From: Bergeyella porcorum
Lineage (GTDB): Bacteria; Bacteroidota; Bacteroidia; Flavobacteriales; Weeksellaceae
Direction of reading: 5' to 3'
Length of the DNA stretch: 64,000 nucleotides
Assembly (NCBI RefSeq): GCF_042427575.1
Contig: NZ_JBHMFD010000005.1
Coordinates: forward strand, 11,840-75,839
The position numbers and the translations under genes were made by a program. Shown in pieces: positions 8,727 to 16,329 of this stretch. The number at the start of each line of letters is the position of its first letter. Positions within the stretch are counted from its first letter, which is position 1. The notes beneath the pieces are model-generated. The model ran no database searches, had not been told where the DNA came from, and was given only the letters and a program-made list of their open reading frames with translations.

Positions 8727-10089
8727 TCGAATAGAATACAAGCAAAAAGTTACGCCTGAATTAGAAAAAGAAGTCGTGGCATTTCTTAATTCTAATGAGG
8801 GTGGTGTTATCTATATTGGGATTGATAAAACGGGAAAAATCGTTGGTGTAGAAAAGCCTGATGAGGAACAACTTCTACTAAAAGACCGATTCAAACATAA
8901 TATTTTGCCCTCTTGTATGGGGCTTTTTGATATTGTTTTAGAAAAGAAAGAAGATAAAAACATCTTGAAAATCATAGTGGCAGGAGGCTATGAAAAACCT
9001 TATTATGTAAAGAAATATGGACTTTCGGAAAAAGGCGTTTTCATTCGTGTAGGGAGCTCCGCAGAGCCAATGTCTACGCGACAAATTGAACAACTTTTCA
9101 GTAAACGAACCCGAAATTCTATCGGAAAAATAAAATCTCCAAAACAGGATTTACGCTTTCAGCAGTTGCAGATTTATTACCAATCCACAGACAAACTCCT
9201 CAACGAACAATTTGCCAAAAACTTGAAACTTCTTACCGAAGAAAACGAGTATAATTATGCAGCTTATTTGTTGAATGACATCAATAATATTTCAGTAAAA
9301 GTGGCGAAGTATTCAGGCGTAAATCAAGTAGATTTAATTGAAAATGAAGAATACGGATACGAATCTTTGATAAAAGCCACCAAGCAAGTTTTGGATAAAT
9401 TAAACCTTGAAAATAAAACGATTACAAAAATAACAGCCAAAGAAAGGCAAGAAAAAAGACTTTGGAACTCGATTGCCTTACGAGAGGCGGTTATCAATGC
9501 TTTTGTGCATAATGATTACACCAAAGAAATTGCTCCAAAATTTGAGGTTTTCAGGGACAGATTGGTCATTACTTCCTATGGCGGACTTCCCGAAGGATTT
9601 TCACAAGACGAGTTTTTTGAAGGTTTTTCTGTACCGAGAAATAAGGAATTGATGCGGATTTACAAAGATTTGGAATTGGTGGAACAATTGGGCTCTGGCG
9701 TGCCGAGAATCTTGCAAAATTATTCAAGAGAGTATTTCAAATTCTCTGAAAATTTCTTGCAAATTATTTTACCAGCAGAGGAAGAGATTCTATTTACCGA
9801 CCAAGTTACCGAGCAAGTTACCGAGCAAGTCGCCCCGCAAGTTACCCCGCAAGTTACCCCGCAAGTTGAAAAGCTATTGCAGGTTTTTGAAGGAAGTCAT
9901 TTTAGAGAAGAATTGCAGGAAAAGTTAGGTTTATCGGATAGAGAAAATTTTAGGAAAATGTATCTTCAACCCGCTATTAAACAAGGTTTGGTAGCTCTAA
10001 CAATTCCTGACAAACCCACCAGTAGCAAACAAAAATATTACTTAACAGAGAACGGAAAAGAAGTTTTATTAAAAATAAAGAATAAATAA
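8713..10089 (+). CDS. AlbA_2 (Schlafen-type) domain ATP-binding regulator
   Basis: A 458-residue COG2865-type protein. N-terminal AlbA_2 domain, about residues 1-130 (EYKQKV, FLNSNEGGVIYIGIDKTG); middle GHKL-like ATPase region, about 250-350 (LREAVINAFVHNDYT, GLPEGF, GSGVPRIL); a VTEQ/VTPQ repeat linker near 365-385; and a C-terminal winged helix (EELQEKLGLSDRENFRKMYL). Such genes are common in type I restriction loci and are thought to regulate or sense nucleic acids; no function in this locus is proven. It ends three bases before hsdM, so the two are probably co-transcribed. Confidence 0.85.
   Translation: MHENNRIEYKQKVTPELEKEVVAFLNSNEGGVIYIGIDKTGKIVGVEKPDEEQLLLKDRFKHNILPSCMGLFDIVLEKKEDKNILKIIVAGGYEKPYYVKKYGLSEKGVFIRVGSSAEPMSTRQIEQLFSKRTRNSIGKIKSPKQDLRFQQLQIYYQSTDKLLNEQFAKNLKLLTEENEYNYAAYLLNDINNISVKVAKYSGVNQVDLIENEEYGYESLIKATKQVLDKLNLENKTITKITAKERQEKRLWNSIALREAVINAFVHNDYTKEIAPKFEVFRDRLVITSYGGLPEGFSQDEFFEGFSVPRNKELMRIYKDLELVEQLGSGVPRILQNYSREYFKFSENFLQIILPAEEEILFTDQVTEQVTEQVAPQVTPQVTPQVEKLLQVFEGSHFREELQEKLGLSDRENFRKMYLQPAIKQGLVALTIPDKPTSSKQKYYLTENGKEVLLKIKNK
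9802..9867 (+). repeat. 12-bp tandem repeat in the AlbA_2 gene
   Basis: About five units of a 12-base repeat (CAAGTTACCGAG / CAAGTTACCCCG) encode the VTEQ/VTPQ linker between the ATPase and winged-helix domains. Gain or loss of units would keep the frame and change linker length. Confidence 0.75.
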
Positions 10090-10091
10090 AA

Positions 10092-11645
10092 ATGGCAAAA
10101 AAAGCACAAACCAAAAGCACCGAAGAAAGTCTTTGGGAGGCAGCAAATAAATTAAGAGGTTCGGTAGAGCCTTCGGAGTACAAACATATTGTATTGAGTT
10201 TGATATTCCTAAAATTTGCCAGTGATAAATTCATCAAGAGAAGAAATTTCCTCATAGCCGATGGGAAAGAACCTTTTATAGATATTCCCGAATTTTATCA
10301 AGCCGACAATGTGTTTTATCTGCCCGAAGAATCTCGCTGGGAATACATTATCCAAAACGCCACCCAGCCCGATATTACCCTAAAAGTAGATACCGCCCTG
10401 AAAACCATCGAGAGCATCAACAAATCTCTGGAAGGTGCCTTGCCCGACAATTATTTTTCGCGTTTGGGGCTGGATAATTCCAAGTTTTCGGCTTTGCTCA
10501 ATACCATTAACAATATCGATACACTCAAAGATGAATCCCAAGACATCGTAGGGCGAGTGTATGAGTATTTCCTAAGTAAGTTTGCCATAGCCGAAGGAAA
10601 GGGAAAAGGCGAGTTTTACACCCCGAAAAGCATCGTAAATCTCATTGCCGAAATGATAGAGCCGTATCGTGGCAAGATTTACGACCCTTCGTGTGGGTCG
10701 GGCGGTATGTTTGTGCAGTCGCTCAAATTTGTGGAAAAGCACCAAGGTAACAAAAGAGACATTTCCATCTATGGGCAGGAGCTGACCAATACTACTTTTA
10801 AACTGGCGAAAATGAATTTGGCAATTCGTGGGATTTCTGCCAATTTAGGAAGCCAAGCTGCGGATACTTTTGCACAAGACCAACACAAAGACCTCAAAGC
10901 CGACTACATTATGGCAAATCCGCCTTTTAACCTGAAAGATTGGAGAGCCGAAAACGAACTCACCACCGACCCTCGCTGGGCAGGATACGAAGTTCCCCCA
11001 AAATCTAACGCCAACTATGCGTGGATTCTCAATATGATTTCCAAACTCTCGCAAAACGGCGTGGCAGGGTTTATTTTGGCAAACGGAGCTTTGTCGGGCG
11101 GTGGCGAAGAATACAAAATCCGCAAACAAATCATAGAAAATGATTTGGTAGAAGCCATAGTGGTGCTGCCGCGTAATATGTTTTATTCTACCGATATTTC
11201 GGTAACGCTTTGGATTTTAAACAGAAACAAGACCGAGCGAACTGCCGAGGTAAATGATGGCACTAAACACTACCGCAACCGCGCGGGCGAGGTACTTTTT
11301 ATGGATTTACGCCAAATGGGCGAACCTTTTGAAAAGAAATACATTCAGTTTTCCGAAGAAGATATTGCCAAAATTACAGGAACTTTCCACGCGTGGCAAT
11401 CCAAAAATGGGGTCTATGAAAATGTAGCCGAATATTGCCAAAGTGTTTCATTGGAAGAAATCCGCCAAAAAGATTATTCCCTTGTGCCGAGCAAGTATAT
11501 AGAATTTATCAACAGAGACGAAGCCGTAGATTTTGATGAGCAAATGAAAACCCTACAAGCCGAGCTAAAAGATTTGTTTGCCCAAGAGCAAAAACTAAAA
11601 ACCGAAGTAGAAAATGTATTTAAATCCTTAGGTTATGAGTTATAA
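10092..11645 (+). CDS. hsdM: type I restriction-modification methyltransferase subunit M
   Basis: N6-adenine methyltransferase subunit of a type I system; with HsdS it methylates host DNA and with HsdR it forms the restriction complex. In 517 residues: N-terminal HsdM_N helices (SLWEAANKLRGSVEPSEYKH), SAM-binding motif I DPSCGSGGMF (198-207), catalytic NPPF (276-279) and a C-terminal helical tail that contacts HsdS. All catalytic residues are intact. It overlaps hsdS by 11 bases (ATGAGTTATAA), so the S subunit is translationally coupled. Base composition is clearly higher in GC than in the cargo genes downstream. Confidence 0.95.
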   Translation: MAKKAQTKSTEESLWEAANKLRGSVEPSEYKHIVLSLIFLKFASDKFIKRRNFLIADGKEPFIDIPEFYQADNVFYLPEESRWEYIIQNATQPDITLKVDTALKTIESINKSLEGALPDNYFSRLGLDNSKFSALLNTINNIDTLKDESQDIVGRVYEYFLSKFAIAEGKGKGEFYTPKSIVNLIAEMIEPYRGKIYDPSCGSGGMFVQSLKFVEKHQGNKRDISIYGQELTNTTFKLAKMNLAIRGISANLGSQAADTFAQDQHKDLKADYIMANPPFNLKDWRAENELTTDPRWAGYEVPPKSNANYAWILNMISKLSQNGVAGFILANGALSGGGEEYKIRKQIIENDLVEAIVVLPRNMFYSTDISVTLWILNRNKTERTAEVNDGTKHYRNRAGEVLFMDLRQMGEPFEKKYIQFSEEDIAKITGTFHAWQSKNGVYENVAEYCQSVSLEEIRQKDYSLVPSKYIEFINRDEAVDFDEQMKTLQAELKDLFAQEQKLKTEVENVFKSLGYEL

Positions 11646-12818
11646 AAGATTGGGGGATTTTATTCAATTGATAGATGAGAGGAATAAAGATTTGTTAGAT
11701 TTTCCACTTTTAGGAGTGTCTGTACAAAAAAAATTATTCCGTCTATTGCCAACACAATAGGAACAGATATGAGTAAGTATAAAGTCATATTTAAAAATGA
11801 TTTTACTTATATTCCTGATACTTCAAGAAGGGGTGATAAAATAGGTATTGCTTTATTGAAAGATTTTGAAAATGCGTTAATTTCTCAGGCTTATACAACA
11901 TTCAGAATAGTTGATGAAAATAAATTATTACCTGAATATTTGATGATGTGGTTTTCACGCCCAGAGTTTGACCGATATGCTCGTTTTTATTCTATTGGAA
12001 GTGTTCGAGAAACATTTGATTGGGAAGATATGTGCGATGTACTATTGCCCATTCCCAGCATAGAAAAACAGCGAGAAATAGTAGCCCAATACCAAAGCAT
12101 AGCGGCAAAGATAAAAACCAATGAAGCCCTCTGTGAGAAATTAGAAGCCACTGCCCAAGCCTTGTACAAACATTGGTTTGTAGATTTTGAGTTTCCTAAT
12201 GAAAACGGAAAACCTTACTTTTCTTCCGGCGGAGAAATGGTCTACCACGAAGAACTCCAAAAAGAAATACCCAAAGGTTGGGAGGTGAAAAGTTTGGGGG
12301 AGATAGCGGAGATAATAATGGGACAATCGCCTGAAAGTGATAATTATAATGAAATAGGAGAAGGGAAAATATTTTATCAAGGAAGAACGGATTTTGGTTT
12401 TAGAATTCCAGAGATAAGAGTTTTCACAAAGTTGTCTAAAAAGAATGCGAAAAAGGGAGATGTTTTAATGTCAGTAAGAGCACCTGTGGGAGATGTAAAT
12501 ATAGCCGATAATGATTGTAGTATAGGTCGTGGAATTGCGTCTATTTCATCAAAAGAAATGTCGTATTTATTTTATTTGATGAAAGATTTTAAATCCCATT
12601 TTGATTTATCCGAAGGAACAGGTACAATATTTAGTTCAATAAACAAAGATGAATTATTTGAACTTAAAGTTGTTTTCAACAAAGAAAATAGTGTTTTATT
12701 TAATGAAAAAATAAAATATTTAGATGAGCAAATTATAATTATCGAAAAACAATCCCAAACCCTAAAAAAACTACAATCGCTGTTATTGGTAAAAATGGGG
12801 GAGGGTGTGAATTTGTGA
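11635..12818 (+). pseudogene. hsdS: type I specificity subunit, frameshifted in an A8 tract
   Basis: Target-recognition subunit. Frame one runs from the ATG at 11635 (MSYKRLGDFIQLIDERNKDL, then GVSVQKK) and stops at 11757-11759. The continuation IIPSIANTIGTDMSKYK is found in another frame, and from 11769 on the gene is open to 12818. The shift falls in eight A (11726-11733); nine would restore the frame. Both target-recognition domains and the conserved repeats (LPIPSIEKQREIV; KHWFVDFEFPNENGKPY) are intact. An A8/A9 switch is a known mode of phase variation, but a sequencing slip or true decay cannot be excluded. A product started at 11769 would lack about 45 residues of the first domain. Confidence 0.85.
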
Positions 12819-12831
12819 AATAAAAGAAAAT

Positions 12832-13887
12832 ATGAATAAGGAAAAAAAGGTTCAAAAGATAGGAGAAAATCTTATAATTAAAAATATTATAATTCATCAG
12901 CTTTTAAAAGATGCTGGAAGAAGAGATGTTAATGCTAAGTCTGCTATTCAAGTTTTGAATATTGGAGAAAGAGAAAAATTATTTTTAGGAAATCTTGACA
13001 TATCGTATAATAAAAAATCAAACCCTATTTATGGGATTTTTTCAGGAGAATATCCTGAATTTAAAAATTTATTAAATAACTATATCGAGTATCAATATGA
13101 TTTTTATAATTTTTCAACAAAAGTAATGGATCATTATAAAAGAATCTTGGAGCAAACAGTACAAGCGACAGGGGGATATATGATTTTATGTGAGTATACA
13201 AAATCAAATAAAGATTTGCTATTGGTTCTGATGATAAATAATAAAGAAGGATTTGTTGTAAATGATTCTTTAACTCTCGATAATGTACGAAATTTAGATT
13301 TAAATAAGGTTGATGTTGCTTGTTTAATTAATTTGACAGATTGGAAAGATATAGAAAATAATAATCCGACGGATAGAATTACATACTTATCTTTTGTGAA
13401 AGGACTTAAAGATATTAGTTATTACTTTATGCAATTTATTGATGTTGATAATAAAAATACTAATACAGAATCAACTAAAAGATTGTTAGAGGCGATAGAT
13501 GACTATGCGGAACAAGAAAATTGGGATAGAAATAGAAAAGTGAAACAAAAAGATGAAGTAGTATCATATTGTCTTGACAGAATGAGTCAGAAAAAAGAAA
13601 TTTTACTTTCAGAAATTTCTAAAATAATGGATATTGATAATCCAGAAAAATTTCAAGATTTTGCCACAGAAGATGGGCGTAAAGTGAGTGCTGTTATCAG
13701 TGGAGATAAATCAAGATTAAGATTATCAAGAATGATTACTTATAAAGATGATGATTTAAAACTAGAATTTGCTACAAAATTACTTGCTGATCAAACGGTT
13801 CATTACGATGAAAAGAAAAATAGAATAACAATTAAAAATGTTCCAAATTCACTGAAACAACAGATAGTAGAATTCAATGCTCAATAA
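12832..13887 (+). CDS. NA37/YejK-type nucleoid-associated protein
   Basis: A 351-residue member of the 37-kDa nucleoid-associated protein family (NdpA/YejK). Recognised from the N-terminal IIIHQLLKDAGRR region and the FLGNLDISYNKK, ATGGYMILCEY and VDVACLINLTDWKDI segments. Family members bind the nucleoid; in E. coli YejK contacts topoisomerase IV. The gene is much richer in AT than hsdM/hsdR, lies between hsdS and hsdR, and overlaps the next gene by 11 bases, so it was probably acquired together with that gene. A role in defence is inferred from location only. Confidence 0.8.
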   Translation: MNKEKKVQKIGENLIIKNIIIHQLLKDAGRRDVNAKSAIQVLNIGEREKLFLGNLDISYNKKSNPIYGIFSGEYPEFKNLLNNYIEYQYDFYNFSTKVMDHYKRILEQTVQATGGYMILCEYTKSNKDLLLVLMINNKEGFVVNDSLTLDNVRNLDLNKVDVACLINLTDWKDIENNNPTDRITYLSFVKGLKDISYYFMQFIDVDNKNTNTESTKRLLEAIDDYAEQENWDRNRKVKQKDEVVSYCLDRMSQKKEILLSEISKIMDIDNPEKFQDFATEDGRKVSAVISGDKSRLRLSRMITYKDDDLKLEFATKLLADQTVHYDEKKNRITIKNVPNSLKQQIVEFNAQ

Positions 13888-15040
13888 AATTGTTGAAATA
13901 ATAACAAAAAATAAATCATCTGTAACAATAGAAGATGATTTATTACTTTGTAAATATTTAATTAATGATATAAACTTTTTAAATTCTTTATATGATAACA
14001 ATTTAATTGCAAATTCTGTTATAGATGATTATAAGGAAAATGATACAATTGTTTTGGAATTTTTAATTTCAAGTTTAAGACCAAAAGGATTTTATCTTAC
14101 AAAAGAATCTTTTTTACAATGGAATTATTATAATATTCCAACAAATAATGTTTATATTCATCAAATAAACAATTTTTTAAGTAATGATAGTTTATTTAAC
14201 GAACAATATTCAACTATTGTAGAATTAATTAGAGGATTAGAAAAAAGTTCTAAATGGTTACACAAGGAGATTGAAATATTACAACTTTTAATAATTCAAG
14301 AGGATAAGTCTTTACCTTTATATTTGCAGTATTTTATAAAAGATTTGGAGACTATTGATGATATAAAATTAAAATCATTAAAGAATTTTATTGATATTTT
14401 AAATGAAGATATTACACCTGATAGAAAAAATATTTATATCAATGAGATGATAGATTTTTTAGTTTTGATAGATGAAAAAGATAGATTTTCATATTTCATT
14501 CAAAAATTTGATGATTTTATACATAGAGCTTCGGCAAGTTACAATTTTTATTTAAGAAATTTTTCGTATAACAAATTGAAAATGGAACTCGATACAAAAG
14601 CATTGGAATATTATCAAAAATTACAGGGGATTGTTAATGATTCTCAAACAAAATTAGTCGCTATACCTACTGCTTTAATTTTTGCCTTCTCTACATTAAA
14701 TTATGATAGTGTTAATGATTTAAAAAACTATCTAATTATATTAGGTTTGATAATATTTTGTCTATTTATTCAGATATTTATTAACAATCAGAAATCAGCC
14801 TTGAAATTTATAGAGGAAAATATAGAATACTATAAAAATACTCATAAAGATAATCAAGAGGAGTTGAATAAATCTTTTTGTAAAGTTGATAGTGAAAGAG
14901 ATAAGCAAAATACAAGGCTTCAATATATTCAAATATTATTATGGCTAACACTAATTTTGCCTATTTTTGTTGTTTTAGTAATCAATTATTATAAAACGAT
15001 TTTGATTTTTTTTAGAATGTATTTTACAAACATTAAATAA
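13877..15040 (+). CDS. unknown protein with C-terminal membrane helix pair
   Basis: A 387-residue protein not recognised as any family. Residues 1-255 are soluble-looking, very rich in Ile, Asn, Asp and Lys and probably all-helical. Two membrane segments follow (about 258-297 and 345-370), separated by a charged coiled stretch (FIEENIEYYKNTHKDNQEEL). This is the layout of a cytoplasmic sensor joined to a membrane effector. It overlaps the NA37 gene by 11 bases and shares its high AT content, so the two form one transcription unit. Comparable two-gene units with a membrane effector exist in abortive-infection systems; here that is inference. Confidence 0.6.
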   Translation: MLNKIVEIITKNKSSVTIEDDLLLCKYLINDINFLNSLYDNNLIANSVIDDYKENDTIVLEFLISSLRPKGFYLTKESFLQWNYYNIPTNNVYIHQINNFLSNDSLFNEQYSTIVELIRGLEKSSKWLHKEIEILQLLIIQEDKSLPLYLQYFIKDLETIDDIKLKSLKNFIDILNEDITPDRKNIYINEMIDFLVLIDEKDRFSYFIQKFDDFIHRASASYNFYLRNFSYNKLKMELDTKALEYYQKLQGIVNDSQTKLVAIPTALIFAFSTLNYDSVNDLKNYLIILGLIIFCLFIQIFINNQKSALKFIEENIEYYKNTHKDNQEELNKSFCKVDSERDKQNTRLQYIQILLWLTLILPIFVVLVINYYKTILIFFRMYFTNIK

Positions 15041-15081
15041 TTAAAATCAATAAAGAAAATAAATAAAACGAGCGAAAACCT

Positions 15082-15171
15082 ATGAAAAAAATCACCGAAT
15101 CCCAATTAGAACAGGCTTTTATTCAGCTTCTTACCGAGCAGGGCTATACCTATGAAAATAGTAAAATGTAA
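15082..15171 (+). pseudogene. duplicated 5' end of hsdR
   Basis: An ATG followed by KITESQLEQAFIQLLTEQG matches the first codons of the true hsdR at 16330 almost base for base over about 80 bases (around four differences), then stops after 29 codons. It marks the original hsdR start, separated from the functional copy by insertion of the abiF cargo. Confidence 0.85.
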
Positions 15172-15248
15172 ATTGGTAAAAAAAAATAAATGGGTTAAAA
15201 TGATTCAAGATGTAATAAAATGTCGTACATCTGCACTGCAATATCCTA

Positions 15249-15277
15249 TTGTGGATTTTCTTGTATTGATAGTTTTT
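15249..15277 (+). promoter_or_regulatory. candidate promoter of the abiF-linked RNA
   Basis: TTG (15249-15251), 18 bases, TAGTTTTT (15270-15277), one base off the TAnnTTTG consensus. A start near 15284 would give a short RNA ending at the hairpin before abiF. Confidence 0.45.
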
Positions 15278-15284
15278 TCACTGA

Positions 15285-15345
15285 ATAATAATACACCTCT
15301 CAGGCTTACCTTTTAGGTAGCACACTTGGGAGGTCTTTTCTTTTT
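15285..15345 (+). ncRNA. candidate abiF-associated structured RNA
   Basis: Two nested helices lie just before the abiF start: outer ACCTCTC (15295-15301) with GGGAGGT (15328-15334), inner GCTTACC (15304-15310) with GGTAGC (15316-15321) and one bulged T. TCTTTTCTTTTT follows, as in an intrinsic terminator. Short structured RNAs directly upstream of abiF genes are known from comparative genomics and have been described as RNA antitoxin-like partners. I cannot test the match to that covariance model here. Confidence 0.55.
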
Positions 15346-15351
15346 AAGGCA

Positions 15352-16080
15352 ATGAAAAAATTTGATAAGTCACCGCTAACTTTTGACAATCAGTTAAAAA
15401 CGCTAAAGGATAGAGGTCTTTTGGTTTCAGAGGAGCATTATGCTTTGGAAAAATTGAGCCAAATAAGTTATTTTAGGCTCAGTGCATATTTTTTGCCGTT
15501 TCAGAAAGAAAAAGATAAGTTCAATGAAAAAGTAGATTTTAGGCAAATTGTCAATCTATATTCCTTTGATAGAGAATTACGACTGCTTGTTTTTGATTGT
15601 ATAGAACGCATAGAGGTGGCTATCCGCACGCAGTTTATTTATCAAATGGCAATACATTATAATGACAGCCATTGGCAAGACAATCAAAATTTATTTATTC
15701 CTCCATTTTATAATAAAGTTGGGACAAAAATAGACCCATTTTCTGATTTTCAAGCGGTTATTTCCAAAGCTAAAACAGCCCAACGCCCCGAAGTGTTTAT
15801 CAAACATTATACAGAGAACTACGATATGCCCAAAAATCCGCCTTCGTGGATGTGTTTTGAACTTTTGACTATTGGAGAATTGTCTCATCTTTATCGCGGA
15901 TTGAAACACAAAGAAGATAAAAAACGAATTGCGAGTTTTTTTGATTTGCATCCTACTGTTTTTACCTCTTGGCTTCACACTCTTACTTATGTACGAAACA
16001 TTTGTGCACATCATAGCAGGTTGTGGAACAAAGATTTAGCCGTAGAGCCTATACAATTAGTAAAACCTAAGGGAGCTTGA
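15352..16080 (+). CDS. Abi_2/AbiF family HEPN protein, cut short by TGA
   Basis: Abortive-infection protein of the AbiD/AbiF (Abi_2) family, HEPN ribonuclease-like proteins regarded as relatives of Cas13 ancestors. The 242-residue product keeps the family N-terminus (SPLTFDNQLKTLKDRG), YFRLSAYFLPF, FDRELRLLVFDCIERIEV and the Rx4H motif RNICAH (Arg215, His220). It ends at TGA (16078-16080), while the same frame continues with conserved family sequence for 71 more codons, so a TGG-to-TGA change at a Trp codon probably truncated a protein of about 314 residues. The catalytic motif lies before the stop, so some activity is conceivable. Confidence 0.85.
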   Translation: MKKFDKSPLTFDNQLKTLKDRGLLVSEEHYALEKLSQISYFRLSAYFLPFQKEKDKFNEKVDFRQIVNLYSFDRELRLLVFDCIERIEVAIRTQFIYQMAIHYNDSHWQDNQNLFIPPFYNKVGTKIDPFSDFQAVISKAKTAQRPEVFIKHYTENYDMPKNPPSWMCFELLTIGELSHLYRGLKHKEDKKRIASFFDLHPTVFTSWLHTLTYVRNICAHHSRLWNKDLAVEPIQLVKPKGA

Positions 16081-16296
16081 ATTAGTAAAGAATTTGACAA
16101 TAACAAAAGAGTATTTTATTTCCTTTGTGTATTGAAATATTTTTTGATTCGGGTAAATCCTAACAATAGTTTTACAGAGAAATTACGCCTTTTATTTGAA
16201 AAATACACCAATGTACCTATTCAATATTTAGGTATTCCTTCCGATGGTAATGGTAATTTATTAGATTGGGAAAAACAACCATTATGGCAATCTTAA
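16081..16296 (+). pseudogene. severed C-terminal part of abiF
   Basis: Directly after the TGA and in the same frame the sequence reads NNKRVFYFLCVLKYF, NPNNSFTEKLRLLFEKY, IQYLGIP and a final WEKQPLW. This is the usual C-terminus of Abi_2 proteins. It has no start codon of its own with a ribosome binding site. Confidence 0.8.
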
Positions 16297-16329
16297 AAAA
16301 TAGTATTTTATAAATAATTCTAAATAAAA

